The translations under genes and the position numbers were made by a program. Under the pieces are notes generated by a model. The model saw only the letters and a list, made by a program, of their open reading frames with translations. It did not search any database and was not told the origin of the DNA. This document shows, piece after piece, positions 6,369-13,570 of a DNA stretch of 13,609 bases (within the stretch, counting starts at the first letter, position 1; the number at the start of each line of letters is the position of its first letter). This DNA comes from an uncultured Spirochaetaceae bacterium (lineage in GTDB: Bacteria; Spirochaetota; Spirochaetia; Sphaerochaetales; Sphaerochaetaceae): positions 1 through 13,609 of the forward strand of contig CAMKPI010000033.1 in assembly GCA_946414625.1 (NCBI GenBank), in the 5' to 3' direction.

Positions 6369-6375
6369 GGCTACA

Positions 6376-6404
6376 AGTTTACTGATATGTAGTTTTTTTG
6401 TCAA
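6376..6404 (-). promoter_or_regulatory. Promoter for the PEGA/FGE gene, probably giving a leaderless mRNA
   Basis: On the minus strand a perfect TTGACA (6399-6404), a 17-base spacer, and TAAACT (6376-6381, 4/6) are followed by only seven bases (TGTAGCC) before the ATG at 6368. The expected start falls on or within a few bases of the ATG. The absence of any ribosome-binding sequence there agrees with leaderless translation. Confidence 0.62.
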
Positions 6405-6560
6405 TCGAAGGGCCGTTGAAGTCGCTGGATCAAGTTCAGTTTTTGAAATGAATTCGGTTTGCAAAGAATCCGTTCAGTATTATATTGCTCTAGTAAACGA
6501 GGTTCTGATAAATGATTTTGAAAATGCTTCATTATATCCGCGGTCCGCTCCAAACACTAT

Positions 6561-6596
6561 GCGGGTCGGATCCTCGGTGTTTAATCAGACACCCGC
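6561..6596. other. Nested hairpin in the divergent intergenic region
   Basis: The outer arms GCGGGT (6561-6566) and ACCCGC (6591-6596) are perfect inverted repeats. Within them, GGTGTTT (6576-6582) and AGACACC (6587-6593) can pair around an AATC loop. The two pairings share bases 6591-6593, so they partly compete. The rest of 6405-6650 holds only AT-rich sequence and a weak plus-strand promoter-like pair (TTGCAA, 16 bases, TATATT near 6460-6487). No gene was seen. Confidence 0.45.
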
Positions 6597-6650
6597 AACG
6601 AGTCACATTTACTTCGATTCAGTGCCGGATTTGCCCGACTTGAGAAAATT

Positions 6651-6842
6651 TGAGGCGGATTTATCTCTGATTTGTTCCAAATTTGTGCCGGATTTGCCTG
6701 ATTTGTTATGAAAATGAGACGGATGTGTCTCTGGTTTTGATCCAAATTTGTTCCGGTATTTTGACCGATATGAGATGTTGAGGCGGATTTGATTCCGATT
6801 TGTCCCAAAATTGTGCCGGATTTCTTCCGGAATTGTGTCGCC
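6651..6842. repeat. 64-bp tandem repeats with an internal 11-bp period
   Basis: Three 64-bp units start at 6651, 6715 and 6779; a partial, more diverged copy precedes them (shared GTGCCGGATTTGCC near 6622). Inside the units a GATTTG-like hexamer recurs every 11 bp. In the third unit it appears at offsets 8, 19, 30, 41 and 52; in the first at 8, 19, 30 and 41. Such spacing puts the T-tracts on nearly the same DNA face. The array ends 33 bp before the -35 box of the lipoprotein promoter. A 75-codon minus-strand frame runs through it, but the 64-bp period would shift frame in every unit, so it is non-coding. Confidence 0.78.
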
Positions 6843-6875
6843 TATGTGTTGATTACCAAAAAATCCATGTCATTC

Positions 6876-6904
6876 TTGACGGCAAAGCCATATCTTACTA
6901 TACT
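6876..6904 (+). promoter_or_regulatory. Sigma70-type promoter for the surface lipoprotein
   Basis: TTGACG (6876-6881), a 17-base spacer, and TATACT (6899-6904) match the consensus at 5/6 in each box. Transcription would start near 6911 and give a leader of about 155 nt. The leader contains a tandem TTGGGTAAC (6945-6953, 6954-6962) and a hairpin before the ribosome binding site. Confidence 0.72.
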
Positions 6905-7026
6905 TTGTTTAGTATGTTGCTGTTTGAACGTCTGTTCCATGTATTTGGGTAACTTGGGTAACGGATGGCGGCATTCGAATGGTTCGCGTGTTTGGAGAAC
7001 CTGTTTTGAACAACGCTTTTGCGTTT

Positions 7027-7044
7027 GCAGGCAGCTTTGCCTGC
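7027..7044 (+). promoter_or_regulatory. Leader hairpin upstream of the lipoprotein ribosome binding site
   Basis: GCAGGCA-GCTT-TGCCTGC forms a perfect 7-bp stem with a tetraloop, ending 12 bases before the GGAGGAG ribosome binding site. It has no T-run, so it is not a terminator. It could stabilise the mRNA or modulate ribosome access. Confidence 0.42.
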
Positions 7045-7065
7045 GTTAGTTCCTTTGGAGGAGAT

Positions 7066-9144
7066 ATGAAAAAAGCGAAAAAAAACAATGCTCTTAGAAT
7101 CTCCATTTTGCTTTTGCTTTCAATACTTGTCTTTGCTTCCTGCGGTGGGGGCGGCGGAGGAGGCGGGACAGTGACTGCCAACAATGCCAAAATCACTGTA
7201 ACGTTCAACTCAAAGGCTTTGAGTTCCAAGACCATCACCGTTCCACAGGTGGTCACAAGTTCCGTCCTGTCAACCATATATTCCGAAACCGGTACTCAAA
7301 ACGGCGACGGAATCACGAAAATGACATTCACAAGTGTCACAAAGATTTCCTGGGAGTTTGCCGGTACAACGAACACAACGCTGAAAACGCTTGTTTTCGA
7401 CTCCGCAATGACCGAGATCGATTCCAGGGCTTTTTATTGGTGCAGGGATCTCTCTTCGGTTACTTACAACTCTGTGCCGAGCCTCGGGACAGACGCGTTC
7501 TGGTCGGATAACACCGCAAAGCACATATTCAACGGCGGAATGCCTTCCACTGCACAACTGAAAAACATGCGCAGCTCCTATGGCAGCGCGATGCTCCCGG
7601 TTATGGTAACTCTTAAGAACAGCCATGGGGGAGACAGCTCAATGCTGGTCTACCTGAATGAGAATCCAGGCAAGGCTTCCATCCCGAACACGGGTCGTGC
7701 ATATGTTTTCAACGGGTATTACAACTCGGGCAGTCAGCGGGTTTTCGACGCCTTGGGAAATCCCATATCCGGCAACGACTGCATAGATTCCAGCGGCAAG
7801 TGGACAAGCCTTGACAGTACTGTGCTTACGGCGAATTTCACTGACAATTTCTATACAGTGAAATTCGAGGCAGGTGAGGGAGCCTCAGGGACAATGGCGG
7901 ATCAGATCGTGGCAAACGGCGAAGGCGTTTCCCTGAATAAATGCACCTTCTCCGCACCTGCAGGCTCGACCTTTAAGAATTGGTCTGTCAAGGATTCCGG
8001 TGCTTCCTATTCCTATGCCGATATGGCAACAATCAATAATTCGGCAAGCGAAGGCTCAAGCGAGTATATTCGTGTGGCAAAGGGGCAGACGATAACCCTC
8101 GTTGCGAACTGGACTGCCGGCTACACGAGGACATACTACAGGAACCTCGACGCAACCGACACAAGGATCCTCGGAACGGTAACGCTTGGCGAGGATGAGA
8201 CGGCGGCTGACATCGCCGACCCCGTATATTCCGGAAAAACGTTCGCAGGGTGGTACTCCGATTCCGCATGCACGGTTCTCTTTGACTGTAATGTTGCTCA
8301 GAACATAGATACTTCTGTTTATGCGAAGTGGAACGGAATAAACAACTATGTGATAAATTTTGATCCGGTCTTCGAGCCTGTTGGCCCTGGCAAATACTCC
8401 GAAGGGTATGTTTATACCGTTGGGGCGGAGGATGATTGGGGTGTAGTCAGTTATGAAGCTCTCTCCCCGCTGCAGGTGAACAAGGCTGATGGCCCGATAA
8501 AATTCTCGGATCGACCCATCCTGGGATCAAGCGGCTATGCCTTCCTCGGTTGGGGAACAAACAAGTACGCAATCGAGGCGACCTTTACAGCCTCTGGGGG
8601 CGTTGTGCCCGACTTTTATGGCACTCCGGTGTTTGAGAGCGGACTCATGGGAGACGGCGACACGATCACTCTTTATGCTATATGGAAATATACTGGAGGC
8701 GATATAGGCAGAACCACGTACGGGCAGCAGGATGTTCAGCTTCGTTTCCCGAACGAGGGGCGTCCAGACAGCGCCGGCGGGAGATGTGTATATTCTACTA
8801 CCGGTAACAGCTTCCCGGAAACCCTGAAGCTGTCCTTTGACTTGTTTGGAGAATATACGTCTCAGGTTCAGAACACGATTTCGCCTCAGACGATTCCTTT
8901 GGCAAGGTATATAGATGCTGATGGTAATTCAGAATATCATCTTGAAGGGTTCTATACACAGGAGACCGGAGGCTTCAAGGTTTTGGAAGCGGACGGCTCG
9001 TTTGCCGGAGCGGAGGATTTGGAAAACGGTCAGGACAACGGATTCATAAAGAAGGATACCGGTGGGAATATTCTGTGGATTGGCGGTCGTGGCGAGAGTG
9101 ACCAGTTATTTACGACGCTTTATTCCAGATGGGAAAAAAATTGA
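7066..9144 (+). CDS. Large surface lipoprotein with a BspA-like segment and Listeria-Bacteroides (InlB B-type) repeats
   Basis: A 692-residue secreted lipoprotein. The start at 7066 follows GGAGGAGAT and begins a lipoprotein signal: a Lys-rich N-terminus, the ISILLLLSILVFAS core, then Cys26 in a spirochaete-style lipobox (VFASC). Eight glycines follow the Cys, encoded by mixed codons rather than a homopolymer. Residues about 107-146 resemble a BspA-type leucine-rich unit (LKTLVFDSAMTEIDSRAF). Several InlB B-like / Flg_new repeats follow, recognised by FxGWY and YAxW endings: about 179-258, 264-350 (VANW), 357-423 (FAGWYSD...YAKW), 479-542 (FLGWG...LYAIW), plus a terminal LEGFYTQ...LYSRWEKN. 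Such proteins are usually surface exposed and used in adhesion or cell contact; the ligand cannot be told. The frame extends 29 codons upstream, but without a signal peptide. Confidence 0.92.
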   Translation: MKKAKKNNALRISILLLLSILVFASCGGGGGGGGTVTANNAKITVTFNSKALSSKTITVPQVVTSSVLSTIYSETGTQNGDGITKMTFTSVTKISWEFAGTTNTTLKTLVFDSAMTEIDSRAFYWCRDLSSVTYNSVPSLGTDAFWSDNTAKHIFNGGMPSTAQLKNMRSSYGSAMLPVMVTLKNSHGGDSSMLVYLNENPGKASIPNTGRAYVFNGYYNSGSQRVFDALGNPISGNDCIDSSGKWTSLDSTVLTANFTDNFYTVKFEAGEGASGTMADQIVANGEGVSLNKCTFSAPAGSTFKNWSVKDSGASYSYADMATINNSASEGSSEYIRVAKGQTITLVANWTAGYTRTYYRNLDATDTRILGTVTLGEDETAADIADPVYSGKTFAGWYSDSACTVLFDCNVAQNIDTSVYAKWNGINNYVINFDPVFEPVGPGKYSEGYVYTVGAEDDWGVVSYEALSPLQVNKADGPIKFSDRPILGSSGYAFLGWGTNKYAIEATFTASGGVVPDFYGTPVFESGLMGDGDTITLYAIWKYTGGDIGRTTYGQQDVQLRFPNEGRPDSAGGRCVYSTTGNSFPETLKLSFDLFGEYTSQVQNTISPQTIPLARYIDADGNSEYHLEGFYTQETGGFKVLEADGSFAGAEDLENGQDNGFIKKDTGGNILWIGGRGESDQLFTTLYSRWEKN

Positions 9145-9146
9145 TA

Positions 9147-9183
9147 TGAGACCATGTCTCAGGAAGAAAGCCCTGGTTTTTTT
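9147..9183 (+). terminator. Probable terminator after the lipoprotein gene
   Basis: Just after the stop lies TGAGAC-CAT-GTCTCA (9147-9161, perfect 6-bp stem). It overlaps a second short stem, CAGG with CCTG (9160-9175), which is followed by seven Ts at 9177-9183. Either stem is modest, but the pair with the T-run fits an intrinsic terminator that separates the lipoprotein from lepB. Confidence 0.5.
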
Positions 9184-9233
9184 CCTTTGAAAACGGGTGC
9201 CTGTTATGTTATTTGTTTTGCAGACAAGGTTCT

Positions 9234-10229
9234 ATGAAGAATGATTTTTTCGACTCTGTCCAGAATTGGACGGAGTCGATTTTGACAAAAAAGAAAGCAA
9301 AACGCCTCGCGAGGAAGAAAAAAAGAACAGTTAAAGGTGAGGTTTTAGACTGGCTCCGGGCGATTGTGTTCGCTGTTGTGGTTGTTTTTCTGATCAACCA
9401 GTACCTCTTCCAGTTCTTCGTGATTCCGTCTCCGTCCATGTTGGAAACCTTGCAGATCGGGGACAGGGTGTCTGTTTCCAAGGTGACATACGGAATAGAG
9501 GTCTGGCCTGAAGGCCCGAAAATTCAGTCAGGACGCATGCCAGAGCGGGATGATGTGATAACATTCTATAATCCTGAATACGAAAAAAGGGGAATCCTAT
9601 TCAATATTCTGAACCGTGTGCTGTACATGAGTACGTTCAGCCTGGTGAACATCGACAGGAACAAGGACGGGTCGATACGGGAGAGCCTACTTGTCAAAAG
9701 GGTCGCAGCGCTTCCGGGGGAGACTGTCACCTTCCGGCGTGGACAAGCATATATCCGCCTTGCCGGAACGTTTATTTATGAGAACGAAGCTGATTTCAGG
9801 ATATCAAACGGCTATACAGACGCACCGCACAGGACAATAGACGAATCGATTTATGATGGATATGCAGCCTCTGGTATTTTGGAGGGGATGTATGAAAAAG
9901 GCGTCGGTTATTCGTCTCTTCCTGGATATCTCCTTGAAATGAACAAGGGTATTGACAGCACCGCTTTCTATACTGATTACTACGAGTATTCCAAAAACAT
10001 CTACAAGGGACGCCTTACGGTCGATCCTTCTGATTTTGACGCCCTGAGCGCCTATACGAGGATGCGTATCGGTATTTACGTGCCACAGGGGCATGTCCTG
10101 CCTCTTGGGGACAACAGGGACAATTCGTCTGATGGAAGGTATTTCGGGCCTGTGCCGATCTCAAGCGTTACGGGTCATGCAAATATACGGATTTGGCCGC
10201 TTAAAGGTTTTGGTGGGTTAGAGAACTGA
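9234..10229 (+). CDS. lepB: Signal peptidase I
   Basis: A 331-residue membrane serine protease that cleaves signal peptides from exported proteins. After a Lys/Arg-rich cytoplasmic N-terminus there is one membrane helix (about 39-60). The S26 boxes then follow: IPSPSMLETLQIGD with nucleophile Ser68, RDDVITFYNP, LLVKRVAALPGETV with general-base Lys155, and GDNRDNSSDGRYFGPV at 292-307. About 120 residues separate the Lys box from the last box, so it has a large extra domain of the kind seen in Gram-negative enzymes. The ATG at 9234 follows AAGG; a TTG at 9213 in the same frame is less likely. A weak TTGAAA-17-TATTTG pair (9187-9215) might promote it. Lipoproteins such as the one upstream are normally processed by signal peptidase II, so the adjacency is not a direct substrate relationship. 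Confidence 0.96.
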   Translation: MKNDFFDSVQNWTESILTKKKAKRLARKKKRTVKGEVLDWLRAIVFAVVVVFLINQYLFQFFVIPSPSMLETLQIGDRVSVSKVTYGIEVWPEGPKIQSGRMPERDDVITFYNPEYEKRGILFNILNRVLYMSTFSLVNIDRNKDGSIRESLLVKRVAALPGETVTFRRGQAYIRLAGTFIYENEADFRISNGYTDAPHRTIDESIYDGYAASGILEGMYEKGVGYSSLPGYLLEMNKGIDSTAFYTDYYEYSKNIYKGRLTVDPSDFDALSAYTRMRIGIYVPQGHVLPLGDNRDNSSDGRYFGPVPISSVTGHANIRIWPLKGFGGLEN

Positions 10230-10315
10230 ACACGACACGAGGTTTTTCTGTATTTTGTATAAGCCGTTTCCTGGTTCCAAGCGTTTTGTCGGACTCTTTT
10301 GAAGGATGATTTGCA

Positions 10316-11524
10316 TTGGATAGCTTTCCGTTTCATTTTTTTGATTTTTCCAAGCCGACATCTCTATATGTACATGTTCCTTTTTGCAAAAGCAAATGTT
10401 CTTATTGCGCGTTTTATTCCGTCCCGTGTATATCCAAAAGCGAGATTGACCTCTATGTCGAGAGGATTGTTGACGAGATTGATTCCCTCACGGAACAAAT
10501 AGGAGGCTCTCGATTCCATACCGCATATATAGGCGGAGGAAATCCCGGCCTTCTTGAACCGGAGCATCTTTTACGAATTGTAGATGCGGTGTGTAAGAGT
10601 GGCTATCCAACGGAATTTACGGTTGAAATGAACCCGGAAAGCCTCTCCACAGAACATTTCGAAGTCTTTCGGCACGGGCTAACTCGTTTGTCGATGGGGC
10701 TGCAATGCCTGACAGATAGAGCTCTGCGGTTTCTGGGAAGAAATTCCAGCCTGGATGAAACACTTCGCGGAGCGGACCTTTCGCAAAAGCTTCGGGAAGA
10801 CACGGGATGTCAGCTGAATTATGATGTTATAACATGCCTGCCGGAATGGAACGATACCAAGAGGGATGTTGAAAGAATCGTGACTAAGTACTCCCCGGAG
10901 CATATCAGCCTTTATTCGCTCACACTGGAGGAGGGGACTTTGCTGTATCGGCAGCGTCCGTCTCTTCCCGATTCGGACGCTGAGGCGGACATTCTTTTGG
11001 AGAATTGGAATCTCCTTGAAAAATTCGGATACGAGCATTACGAGGTGAGCAATTTTGCCAGGATTTGCGATAAATCACCAAATGTCGATGATATAATTAC
11101 AGAAGGGAGTATCCCTCCAGTGGGCTCAGCGAATCAATCGTATCGATCTCTACACAACAGCGCATACTGGTCTTATCACCAATATGTAGGTATCGGAGCC
11201 GCCGCTGCAAGCACAGGATTCAGGGATGGACGGGTAGTCAGGGTTGAAGGGAGAGGTGATTACAGAGCCTGGCGCTATGAATCGGAAGTTTTAACTCCAG
11301 ACGAGTCTCTGACCGAATTCGTGATGCTGGGACTTCGACAGTTGGCCGGATTGGATCTGGATAGACTAAAAAAAGATTTTGGAAAAACTTTGGATTCAGC
11401 CTCGGTTCCAATGGGTTATTGCATTGTGGGTCATTATCTCGTACCAACCGAAACAGGCTTCTTAACCTCTGACCATGCTGCTTTTGAATTACTGGAGAGC
11501 CTTCAGGATGATTCAAGCAGTTAG
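10316..11524 (+). CDS. hemW: HemW-like radical SAM protein (oxygen-independent coproporphyrinogen III oxidase family)
   Basis: A 402-residue radical SAM protein. The cluster motif is VPFCKSKCSYCAF (Cys24, Cys28, Cys31, then Phe33), the CxxxCxxCxF form typical of HemW rather than HemN. GGGNP at 73-77, MNPES at 105-109, RLSMGLQ at 124-130, YEVSNFAR at 242-249 and HNSAYW at 280-285 follow the family order. HemW proteins bind haem and are proposed haem chaperones; true HemN activity is unlikely. Oddities: GGGNPG replaces the usual GGGTPS; GAAAAS (294-299) replaces the usual GAGAHS; and about 30 residues are inserted between SNFAR and HN. The start is a TTG at 10316, nine bases after AGGA, because no in-frame ATG precedes the Cys motif. 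It follows lepB by 86 bp without a clear terminator, so co-transcription is possible. Confidence 0.88.
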   Translation: MDSFPFHFFDFSKPTSLYVHVPFCKSKCSYCAFYSVPCISKSEIDLYVERIVDEIDSLTEQIGGSRFHTAYIGGGNPGLLEPEHLLRIVDAVCKSGYPTEFTVEMNPESLSTEHFEVFRHGLTRLSMGLQCLTDRALRFLGRNSSLDETLRGADLSQKLREDTGCQLNYDVITCLPEWNDTKRDVERIVTKYSPEHISLYSLTLEEGTLLYRQRPSLPDSDAEADILLENWNLLEKFGYEHYEVSNFARICDKSPNVDDIITEGSIPPVGSANQSYRSLHNSAYWSYHQYVGIGAAAASTGFRDGRVVRVEGRGDYRAWRYESEVLTPDESLTEFVMLGLRQLAGLDLDRLKKDFGKTLDSASVPMGYCIVGHYLVPTETGFLTSDHAAFELLESLQDDSSS

Positions 11525-11560
11525 ACTTGTAATAGGCTGAGATGTGTGCCTTTCGCTATA

Positions 11561-11588
11561 TTGACACCGTGATTTGTGGTGTGATAAA
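11561..11588 (+). promoter_or_regulatory. Possible yebC promoter with an inverted repeat in the spacer
   Basis: TTGACA (11561-11566), a 16-base spacer, and GATAAA (11583-11588, 4/6) precede yebC. The inverted repeat ACACC-N9-GGTGT (11564-11582) overlaps the -35 box and fills the spacer, a classical position for a repressor site. The leader would be about 80 nt. Confidence 0.5.
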
Positions 11589-11675
11589 TTCACTATGATA
11601 TTTTAAAGGACAGGTTTTGGAGCGTCGGGAGGGCTGTTTCTCGGCATGCGAAGAATAACCTGAAAAGAGGATAAC

Positions 11676-12413
11676 ATGTCTGGACACAGCAAGTGGGCGA
11701 CAATAAAGCACGCCAAAGGTATCGCGGACCAGAAACGCGGACAGAAGTTTACTAAATTGATCAAGGAAATCAGCGTTGCTGCAAAAATGGGAGGAAGCGA
11801 TCCTGATACGAACTCCGCTCTCCGAACCGCTATTTTGAAGGCTCGCGCGGAGAATATGCCGAAAGATAACATCGAGCGGGCCATAAAGAAAGGTTCGGGT
11901 GAGGATGCATCTGTGGCGTACCTTGAGCTGACTTACGAGGGCTACGCGCCGGGCGGAGTTGCGATAATAATTGATACACTCACCGACAACAAAAACAGAA
12001 CCGCCGCGGATGTTCGTTCTGCGTTGGAGAAGCTTGGCGGGTCGCTCGGAACAAGCGGCTGTGTGTCATATAAATTCAAGAAGAAGGGCATCATCACCTA
12101 TGACGGAAGCAAATATTCTGAGGATGATGTGTTTACAGCTGCTCTTGACGCAGGGGCGGAGGATGTTTCAAACGACGAAGGCGTCATCACAGTGACGACT
12201 GAGCCCGGGGACTTCGGATCCGTACTGGAGGCGATGCAGAAAGCAGGTTTTGAGCAGGACAGCGCGGATATCAATAAAATCCCGGACACCTATACTGCTG
12301 TAGACAAAGAGCGCGCTCAGAAAGTGATGAATATAATAGACCGTTTGGAGAGTCTTGATGATGTGCAGCAGGTGAGTACGGACATGGAGCTTCCGGACGA
12401 TTTTGAGGGCTGA
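11676..12413 (+). CDS. yebC: YebC/PmpR/TACO1 family protein
   Basis: A 245-residue, full-length member of a near-universal family. The N-terminal MSGHSKWATIKHAKGIADQK, followed by RGQKFTKLIKEI, is diagnostic. Next come RAENMPKDNIERAIKKG (residues 57-73), the YEGYAPGGVAIII segment (91-103), TDNKNRTAADVR (106-117), and a C-terminal domain with the YTAVDKE element. The family was first described as DNA-binding regulators; later work on bacterial and mitochondrial members points to a role in translation, helping ribosomes through difficult motifs such as polyproline. The sequence does not settle which applies here. The start follows AGAGG with a five-base spacer. It lies 276 bp before ruvC, matching the common yebC-ruvC-ruvA neighbourhood. 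Confidence 0.97.
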   Translation: MSGHSKWATIKHAKGIADQKRGQKFTKLIKEISVAAKMGGSDPDTNSALRTAILKARAENMPKDNIERAIKKGSGEDASVAYLELTYEGYAPGGVAIIIDTLTDNKNRTAADVRSALEKLGGSLGTSGCVSYKFKKKGIITYDGSKYSEDDVFTAALDAGAEDVSNDEGVITVTTEPGDFGSVLEAMQKAGFEQDSADINKIPDTYTAVDKERAQKVMNIIDRLESLDDVQQVSTDMELPDDFEG

Positions 12414-12689
12414 TTCCACCTGAGGCCGGGACTCGTTTTCTTCTTGTGACGAAAGGATTTTCAGGTTTTTGTCTGCAAAAGGCAATTGCCTGTCCGTGCG
12501 TTTCTATTCGCCTGAACTTTAGGGGCTTTAGGACCGCGCTTTGGATTTTCGGGTCGTGAAGTCGACAATCTCGGACGAGTTTCGCTCTGATTGAAGAACA
12601 ATTGCCGGTTTTTGTTTTGCATAGAACGATTCCGGTACATAAAAAGCATTGATATAAAACAAATCATTATTTATCGCAAGGAGGTTCGG
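12414..12689 (+). promoter_or_regulatory. yebC-ruvC intergenic region with a candidate ruvC promoter
   Basis: A 276-bp gap without a gene. An extended -10 element, TGATATAAA (12650-12658), has the TGn motif and a 5/6 -10 box, and would start ruvC mRNA near 12665; no good -35 box is present. Other elements are a perfect 12-bp palindrome AGGCAATTGCCT (12480-12491) and a small CTCG-GA-CGAG dyad near 12571-12580. No convincing terminator for yebC was seen. Confidence 0.42.
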
Positions 12690-13202
12690 ATGCGTATAAT
12701 GGGCATCGACCCCGGCCTTGCGAACACGGGCTGGGGAATAATCGACTTCGATAGTCGAAAAACCCAGCCTGTTTCGTATGGAACTGTGAAAACCCTGTCG
12801 GATGATCGTTTGGAAGACCGGATATCCCGGATTTCGGACAGGATTGTAGAGCTTGCCAGGGAGCACAATATAGAACGTCTGAGTATTGAGGATATTTTTT
12901 TTGCAAAGAACGAAATTTCAGCAATCGGTGTGGCAAAAGTGATTGGATCTGTATGCTATGCCATGCATACTATAAATGTCCCGGTATCCGTTTTCACTCC
13001 GCTTCAAATAAAGATGGCAATAACTGGAAACGGCAGGGCGGAGAAGTTCCAGGTTCAGGAGATGGTGCGTTTTTTACTCGGCTTAAAGGAAATTCCTCGT
13101 CCGAATCACGCAGCCGATGCCCTTGCGGCGGCGATCTGCCTTGCGAACATGGGGTCTTCACTGCAAAAGATAGGCTTGAAGAGTCGTCGTGTTGATTTTT
13201 GA
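12690..13202 (+). CDS. ruvC: Crossover junction endodeoxyribonuclease RuvC
   Basis: A 170-residue Holliday junction resolvase that cuts the junction moved by RuvAB. The RNase H-like fold shows the expected acidic residues: Asp7 in MGIDPGLANTGWG, Glu67 in LSIEDIFFAKN, and Asp143 in PNHAADALAAA. The fourth position is His140 where E. coli has Asp138; a His at this place is known in Thermus RuvC, so it should be active. The ATG at 12690 follows a near-perfect AAGGAGG with a five-base spacer; the frame extends 33 codons upstream into non-conserved sequence. Length is normal (about 160-175). It lies upstream of ruvA, but 368 bp away rather than tightly coupled. Confidence 0.97.
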   Translation: MRIMGIDPGLANTGWGIIDFDSRKTQPVSYGTVKTLSDDRLEDRISRISDRIVELAREHNIERLSIEDIFFAKNEISAIGVAKVIGSVCYAMHTINVPVSVFTPLQIKMAITGNGRAEKFQVQEMVRFLLGLKEIPRPNHAADALAAAICLANMGSSLQKIGLKSRRVDF

Positions 13203-13570
13203 GAGATCGTAGCGGTTCAGTTTCTGAATTGCCGTGCTCAATCGCTTGATAAATGGGCGCTTGATAAGCAGTTTTTGATATGCGGCATATGTTTCAGTCT
13301 GTTGATAGAGGCGGTGCGGTTTGTAATCGTGTCTGAGGCTGCAGATTGTGTATCACAGCCGTGTGTTTCTTGCCTATGTCTGCAGATTTTGAACCTGCGA
13401 CACGAAGCGTAGGATTCCCACTCTGCGGATTCACGTCGGCGAATGGATTCCAGCAGCCTGTCTCGTCGTCTTTTGCCTTGTAATTAGCCTCTTTTTTGGA
13501 ATAGAATTGAATTGTCTCATCAGGCGATTTTTCTGTCGATGTATATCTTTTTTGAACGGGGTAAAGGCTT
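13203..13570. other. Unexplained 368-bp gap between ruvC and ruvA
   Basis: Contents: a TTCAG-TTT-CTGAA stem just after ruvC (from 13216), extendable with G-U pairs but without a strong T-run; CGCTTGATAA repeated at 13243-13252 and 13258-13267; the near-palindrome ATATGC-G-GCATAT at 13278-13290; and a 9-bp stem with one bulged base at 13377-13402, best paired on the minus strand. A minus-strand open frame of 94 codons (13294-13578) spans most of the gap but starts with TTG inside ruvA and matches nothing I recognise. No clear gene is called. Confidence 0.5.

Noticed and set aside
6369..6464. N-terminal extension of the PEGA/FGE protein from a TTG start
   Set aside because: It would run through the TTGACA promoter, begins with TTG, and adds a segment without domain features. 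The ATG at 6368 fits the promoter better.
6581..6808. 75-codon minus-strand frame with Asn/Pro/Ile-rich pseudo-repeats
   Set aside because: It is the translation of the 64-bp repeats; the period is not divisible by three and the peptide does not repeat in register.
7141..7170. Phase-variable poly-G tract in the lipoprotein gene
   Set aside because: The eight glycines are coded by mixed GGT/GGG/GGC/GGA codons, so there is no long homopolymer that would slip.
13374..13460. Possible tRNA on the minus strand, because a 5-bp arm with a TTCAAAA loop looks like a T-arm
   Set aside because: The bases after the arm (AGACATA) have no matching 5' acceptor strand 70-95 bases upstream, and no anticodon arm with a 7-base loop could be drawn.
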